A stretch of DNA of 36,265 bases, taken from positions 17,727-53,991 of the forward strand of contig DHDG01000005.1 of the NCBI GenBank assembly GCA_002399265.1, read 5' to 3'. Position numbers and translations under genes: made by a program. The notes beneath the pieces are model-generated. The model saw nothing but the letters and a program-made list of their open reading frames with translations. It was not told where the DNA came from and searched no databases. Origin of the DNA: Firmicutes bacterium UBA4882 (GTDB taxonomy: Bacteria; Bacillota; UBA4882). Shown here piece by piece: positions 32,279 through 36,265 of the stretch (positions within the stretch are counted from its first letter, which is position 1; the number at the start of each line of letters is the position of its first letter).

Positions 32279-33409
32279 TTAAAAAGCACCTGGCTTCGCA
32301 GTCGTAGAAGCGCGTATGATCAGAGATACATCTACAACAACATCGTCATTGTTCTTTGCTTCTTCACAATCACAGTCTTCGGGATTCCCCTGCTTTGCCA
32401 GAAGCCGGTTCATTACTGCAATAGAAACTTTGCCAAGTTGCTGCGCATCCTGGCGGACAGTAGTCAACTGGGGATGCGCCATCGTAGCCTCCGGACCATC
32501 ATCATATCCAATGACAGAAATATCGGTCGGAACAGCGATGCCCTGCTCCCGCAGAAACGCCAGTACACCTGTTGCGACGCGATCATTGGCAGCCATAATA
32601 CCGTCGACTCCGGCTAATCTGCCAATCAATTCAGCTGCCGCGTTATAACCGGCCATAAAATCATATCCGCAAACCACAACTAGCTCGGGATCATAGGGTA
32701 TACCGGCCTCCTCCAGGGCATTCAGGTAACCCTGGAAACGATCTAGTGACGAATAGGCACCGGCATTTTCGAGTGTCAAAGCGCTGGTGATCGTCTCAGC
32801 TGAACACGGCGCATCCCAAAACCCAGCCATAAATGCAATCCGCCGTCTACCCAAGGCAAGCAGGTATTTGGTGGCAATATATCCGCCCTTAACGTTATCA
32901 ACATAGATATTGGGGCGTTCTTTAAAGACTTCCCTGCGGCCGACTACCACTACAGGCAGGTGCCGGAATCTTTCTACTTCCGGCAGCGGATCGCCAGTCG
33001 AAACAGGGATGTAAATCAGGCCGTCTATTACTGATCGGGACAGAGCGTCAATGGCAGTGATTTCTTTGGCCCGGTTACCTTCCGCACTGGAAATAATGAT
33101 CACCTGGTCGTGCTTTTGTGCTTCTGCCAAGGCCCCGGTCGCAATACTGGCAAAAAATGAGCTTTCCAAATTGGGAACCAATAAGCCGAGGCTGCCGGTA
33201 AGATGGCCCTTCATGTAGCGGGCAGCCAGACTCGGCTTGTAGTCCAATTCCCGGACTACTTTCCAGACTGTGGCGGCAATATCTGAGGTTACAGCTGCGG
33301 ATCTGTTAATTACGCGTGAAACTGTGGCAACCGAAACACCGGCTTTTTCTGCTACCTGCCTAATATTAACGGTGTCGCGTTGCTTTGCATTGCGTGACAA
33401 TCCCGCCAC
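32279..33409 (-). CDS. LacI family transcriptional regulator
   Basis: A 376-residue LacI/GalR regulator. The HTH (VNIRQVAEKAGVSVATVSRVINRSAAV, about 14-40) and hinge helix (YKPSLAARYMKG) precede a periplasmic-binding-like effector domain starting GSLGLLVPNLESSFFASIATG and ending around VIGYDDGPEATMAHPQLTTVRQDAQQLG. The C-terminal 40 residues hold an acidic, Cys-containing stretch (NPEDCDCEEAKNNDD). The GTG at 33409 lies inside the 3' end of the MFS gene (44-nt overlap), so it is translated within that operon; a TTG three codons later is an alternative. It likely represses the MFS/TTT/MmgE block in response to its substrate. Confidence 0.9.
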   Translation of the reverse strand: MAGLSRNAKQRDTVNIRQVAEKAGVSVATVSRVINRSAAVTSDIAATVWKVVRELDYKPSLAARYMKGHLTGSLGLLVPNLESSFFASIATGALAEAQKHDQVIIISSAEGNRAKEITAIDALSRSVIDGLIYIPVSTGDPLPEVERFRHLPVVVVGRREVFKERPNIYVDNVKGGYIATKYLLALGRRRIAFMAGFWDAPCSAETITSALTLENAGAYSSLDRFQGYLNALEEAGIPYDPELVVVCGYDFMAGYNAAAELIGRLAGVDGIMAANDRVATGVLAFLREQGIAVPTDISVIGYDDGPEATMAHPQLTTVRQDAQQLGKVSIAVMNRLLAKQGNPEDCDCEEAKNNDDVVVDVSLIIRASTTAKPGAF

Positions 33410-34775
33410 CTTCCTTCATGATTTCGGGGCTGAAAGGCTGCAGCACAAACAGTGCCGCCAGACTTAAAATAACTGCCCCCGCCACAATTCCCAGTACAAC
33501 TAGGAATCCTATGGCGGTATAGGTACCAGATATTTGTGCGGGGAACCAGTGTAACAAGTAGCCTGTTCCGGATTGAAAAATAATCACTGTGATGAAATTA
33601 AAGAGGTTCATCATTCCGAACAGGGCGCCCCCTTTTCCCTGCGGCGCTATATCGTTAACCGCGCATGTACATTGTACATGGCTCGCACCAGCTGCTGCCC
33701 CGAGTAAAAGACCAATTAGTCCCGTAATGTATATCGGCAGATGAACGCTTACTGCTAACCATAATGTCAGCCAGCAAAGGGCATAAGCGGTGCAAAAAAT
33801 CCTGATGGCGCGGCGTCGCTGAAGGGGTCCATTGCCGAAATGACCTCCGACAAAGTTGCCAATCATCACACCTACCCCGATGAGCGTCGCCCATCCACTG
33901 GCAGCACTCAAATCAAGGTTATACGCACTACGATACCAGGAAACCGCCCAAAGGCCCTGTAGAACCATCAGTGCTGCGGTGGAAACTGCCCAGACCACTA
34001 ATAAAGCCTTCAACTGGACAGAACGGCGCAAAGTCAAAAAGGCTTGCCTTAGACGCAACCGGAGCGATTCTGATTTTGCAGATAGTGGCGGTTTGTGTTG
34101 ATTGCCGGGGTTGCTGCGGCGGCGGATCGGATCCCGCCCTTTCTGAGTCAGCAGACCAATAGCTATCAACAGACTAATTACTGCCAAAACAATAAAAACA
34201 TCCTGCCGGCCCCATGCTTTAATGGCCAGTTCGAGCGGTGCGACTGAAATAACGGCACCAAGGTTACCTACTACGTAGGTAATGCTGGATAACCGGGTAT
34301 ATTGAGAGTTTTTAAACGCCGCTGCCTGAAAAACCAGTGCGCCTGAAAGCATCGGAGCAAGCGCAAGCCCAGATAAAAAGCGCCCAATGCCAAACAATAA
34401 TGCCGAATTGGCAAAGCCCATCAATAAGGCGCTGATAACGGTTAATAGCATACCAGAAGCCACAATACGTACTGGCCCAAATCGATCGTTCAGCGCCCCG
34501 CTGATTGGCTGCATACATGCATATGCATAGAAGAACAAAGCCGAAATAAAACCTATGATGGTGGCACTCAGGCCCCACTCGGCACCAATACGCGGCAGCA
34601 CAACTGATGCGCTGATACGGAAAAAGAATGAGTAAAAGTACGAAGCGACCAACATGCTTAATATGAAAACAGCCTGAGAGCGGGTGACGCTCCCCCGCCC
34701 CTCTTGGGCGGGGGAGTCGCTCTCGATTTCAGCGGTGGTGGTCATCGTGGCGTGCCTATTAATCGAAGAGTTCAC
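33366..34775 (-). CDS. MFS transporter (anion/organic-acid type)
   Basis: A 469-residue, 12-helix major facilitator. RISASVVLPRIGAEWGLSATIIGFISALFFYAYACMQPISGALNDRFGPVRIVASGM contains the conserved loop 2-3 motif (GALNDRFGPVR). The pattern resembles the D-galactonate/sugar acid/anion symporter group. The start is GTG at 34775 with GGAGG 9 nt upstream. Residues about 17-31 (ESDSPAQEGRGSVTR) are encoded across a strong GC hairpin (34676-34724). The 3' end overlaps the LacI gene. A second importer in the same block as the TTT suggests several related substrates or an exporter role. Confidence 0.88.
   Translation of the reverse strand: MNSSINRHATMTTTAEIESDSPAQEGRGSVTRSQAVFILSMLVASYFYSFFFRISASVVLPRIGAEWGLSATIIGFISALFFYAYACMQPISGALNDRFGPVRIVASGMLLTVISALLMGFANSALLFGIGRFLSGLALAPMLSGALVFQAAAFKNSQYTRLSSITYVVGNLGAVISVAPLELAIKAWGRQDVFIVLAVISLLIAIGLLTQKGRDPIRRRSNPGNQHKPPLSAKSESLRLRLRQAFLTLRRSVQLKALLVVWAVSTAALMVLQGLWAVSWYRSAYNLDLSAASGWATLIGVGVMIGNFVGGHFGNGPLQRRRAIRIFCTAYALCWLTLWLAVSVHLPIYITGLIGLLLGAAAGASHVQCTCAVNDIAPQGKGGALFGMMNLFNFITVIIFQSGTGYLLHWFPAQISGTYTAIGFLVVLGIVAGAVILSLAALFVLQPFSPEIMKEGGGIVTQCKATRHR
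34676..34724. repeat. Strong GC hairpin inside the MFS 5' coding region
   Basis: CTCCCCCGCCC (34690-34700) and GGGCGGGGGAG (34706-34716) form an 11-bp stem with a 5-nt loop; outer GAGAGCG (34676-34682) and CGCTCTC (34718-34724) add 7 bp around an internal loop. It starts about 50 nt inside the MFS gene. Confidence 0.85.
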
Positions 34776-34837
34776 CTCTTATAACCTCCATATCATAAGG
34801 AGAAAACAAAACAGCAACAAACGAAACCATGTCTGTG

Positions 34838-34925
34838 CGTTGGTGCCCTTGAGCATTAGTGCTAAGCATCCGTGCAGGGCATCCGTGCCCTCACTTAAAG
34901 CATCCCTGCCCGACATCCGTGCCTA
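34838..34925. repeat. Degenerate 13-bp direct-repeat array between aroA and the MFS gene
   Basis: Copies at 34853 (GCATTAGTGC), 34866, 34879 (GCATCCGTGC), then after 8 extra nt at 34900 (GCATCCCTGC) and 34913 (ACATCCGTGC); start spacings are 13, 13, 21, 13. A weaker sixth copy may precede at 34838. It fills most of the 154-nt gap 34776-34929. GGGCA/TGCCC within it can also form a small hairpin. Confidence 0.75.
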
Positions 34926-34929
34926 ATCT

Positions 34930-36222
34930 TTATTCTTTAATGACGAATCCGGCTCCAACCCGGTTCATGATCTCAAAGAATCCGGGGAAAGAAACTGAGG
35001 CGCATTGCGCATCACTCACTACTGTCTCGCCTTTTGCGAAGAGTCCGGCCACTGCCAGGGCCATCGCAACGCGGTGATCGTCATGGCTTAATACAGCGGC
35101 ACCAGTTAACTGATGTCCGCCATGAATTGTCATTGAATCATGGGTTTCTTCAATATGGGCACCCATCTTAGCCAGTTCCTGATGCATCACTGCCACGCGA
35201 TCAGTTTCTTTCGCCCGTACCATTTCAATTCCAGTAAGCTTGGTGGTGCCTTCCGCGAAAGAGGCTGCCACGGATAGGATGGGAACGGCATCCGGAATGT
35301 CGGAGCAATTCACTGTAATACCATGAAGCTTAGTGCCACCGATAACCGTGAGGCTATTATGCTCGTGGTCCACGTGAATGTTTGCGCCCATTTCCTGAAG
35401 AACATCCACAATTGCCGCGTCACCTTGGTTACCCTCAAGATCCAGATCTTCGATGGTTAGTTTGGAATCGGTTACGGCTGCCGCAACCAGGGGGAATGCC
35501 ACCGATTCCCAATCGCTCGGGATCCGCGCATTCACAGGGTGATACGCCTGCGGACCCTTGATTTCGAAGTAACTGTAATTCTTAGAATCATAATCGACTT
35601 TAACCCCTTGCTGGGTCATCCAGTCAACAGTCATCTGGAGATATGGTTTTTCCTTGGCATTTTCAACTTCCAACCGTGTGATGCCGTCGATCATTGGCGA
35701 CACGAGCAGCGGTGCAGAAATAAACTGGGAGAAGTTGCCGCCGATCTTTACTGTTCCTGCCTTGAGAGGTCCGCGAACAACAACTGGTGCGGCATCCACC
35801 GCGCTGCGGGTTGTAAACGCAGTCGCCCCCAGGTCTTCCAATGTACGCAATAAGGCGCGCACCGGGCGTCGACGGATTTGCCAATCGCCTGACAAAACAC
35901 TCCACTGATCCAATAAGGCGGCCATGGCGGTTACAAAATAGAAAGTGGTTCCCGAGTTGCCGGCATCGACGATATCTGACGGAACTACCAGGTTGCGGCC
36001 AACACCTTCGATGGTCCACTTATCTTTGCTGGTTTCGGCATGTATCCCGTAAGCGCTACACGCCTTAATTGCAGAAAGACAATCCTCACTGGGCAGTGGA
36101 TTTGTAATGACGGACCGCCCTTCACTTAATGTGCTGATGATAACCGCACGGATCGTATGACTTTTCGAACCTGGTACAGATAACCGTCCCTCCAAGCTGG
36201 ACGGACTAGCGTATGCTCTCAT
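34930..36222 (-). CDS. aroA: 3-phosphoshikimate 1-carboxyvinyltransferase (EPSP synthase)-like
   Basis: A 430-residue EPSP-synthase-fold enzyme, which transfers enolpyruvyl from PEP to shikimate-3-phosphate in the aromatic pathway. Conserved: GSKSHTIR near residue 18-25, GNSGTT (about 89-94), RRRPVRAL, SQF, DIPD (about 307-310), KETDR, and DDHRVAM. Departures: the Arg that normally follows NSGTT is replaced (GTTFYF), the SSQ serine pair is reduced to FSQ, and the C-terminal Lys region reads SVSFPGFF. These may mark a divergent clade or altered substrate. AGGAGG 7 nt before the ATG. The 42 nt upstream of it show no further gene. Unusually placed ahead of MFS/LacI/TTT genes. Confidence 0.85.
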   Translation of the reverse strand: MRAYASPSSLEGRLSVPGSKSHTIRAVIISTLSEGRSVITNPLPSEDCLSAIKACSAYGIHAETSKDKWTIEGVGRNLVVPSDIVDAGNSGTTFYFVTAMAALLDQWSVLSGDWQIRRRPVRALLRTLEDLGATAFTTRSAVDAAPVVVRGPLKAGTVKIGGNFSQFISAPLLVSPMIDGITRLEVENAKEKPYLQMTVDWMTQQGVKVDYDSKNYSYFEIKGPQAYHPVNARIPSDWESVAFPLVAAAVTDSKLTIEDLDLEGNQGDAAIVDVLQEMGANIHVDHEHNSLTVIGGTKLHGITVNCSDIPDAVPILSVAASFAEGTTKLTGIEMVRAKETDRVAVMHQELAKMGAHIEETHDSMTIHGGHQLTGAAVLSHDDHRVAMALAVAGLFAKGETVVSDAQCASVSFPGFFEIMNRVGAGFVIKE

Positions 36223-36265
36223 TGCGTACCCTCCTGATTTTGAGCCTGGCGGTTACTTAGGCGTT

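Noticed and set aside
34838..34925. CRISPR array
   Set aside because: Repeats are only about 10-13 nt, directly abutting and degenerate, with no spacers of regular length and no cas genes.

Overview
The window looks like chromosomal DNA of an anaerobic member of the Bacillota, of the Clostridia/Negativicutes type. Four things suggest this: an EcfA1-EcfA2-EcfT energy-coupling module, a DUF3842 protein, strong AGGAGG ribosome binding sites with frequent GTG/TTG starts, and several lipobox lipoproteins. Base composition appears intermediate, near half G+C by eye. I found no rRNA, tRNA, CRISPR array, prophage or complete insertion sequence. Apart from a lipoprotein gene (5991-6929) and a giant glucan synthase gene (14035-23085), every gene lies on the minus strand.

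Region by region. 1-2387 holds a two-gene DNA repair unit: an SbcD/YhaO-type nuclease followed with no gap by an SbcC/YhaN-type ATPase that is cut by the left edge. 2591-5750 is a WYL-domain regulator followed by an old-yellow-enzyme/2,4-dienoyl-CoA-reductase-like flavoprotein. 5991-6929 is a lone lipoprotein. 6997-11312 is an ECF vitamin/cofactor-type importer in the order ecfA1, ecfA2, ecfT, S component, ending in a uridine-kinase-like protein with an extra N-terminal domain. A riboswitch-like leader precedes ecfA1, and a DUF3842 gene with a clear promoter lies upstream of it. 12123-13831 is an ABC-2 exporter (ATPase plus permease).

14035-23085 encodes a 3016-residue cyclic beta-1,2-glucan synthase with an unusual N-terminal domain. 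After it, on the other strand, come an MBL-fold hydrolase and a lipoprotein (overlapping genes), a phosphoglucomutase-type enzyme that could supply glucose-1-phosphate, a PKD-type lipoprotein and a DUF4412-like secreted protein.

28797-36222 reads as one directional catabolic/transport block: an aroA-like gene, an MFS transporter, a LacI regulator, TctB, TctA and an MmgE/PrpD-family enzyme. It suggests regulated uptake and conversion of a carboxylated compound, but the usual TctC binding protein is absent.

The non-coding DNA is rich in structure: a 28-bp perfect inverted repeat carrying a GGGGACGGTTCT core, a dispersed hairpin repeat present twice, a five-copy 13-bp direct-repeat array, an 18-bp hairpin inside a transporter gene, and many short in-frame simple-sequence expansions inside proteins. 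The strongest candidates for new biology are the ECF importer with its translationally close kinase, its leader RNA, and the stress-protein-like domain fused to the glucan synthase.
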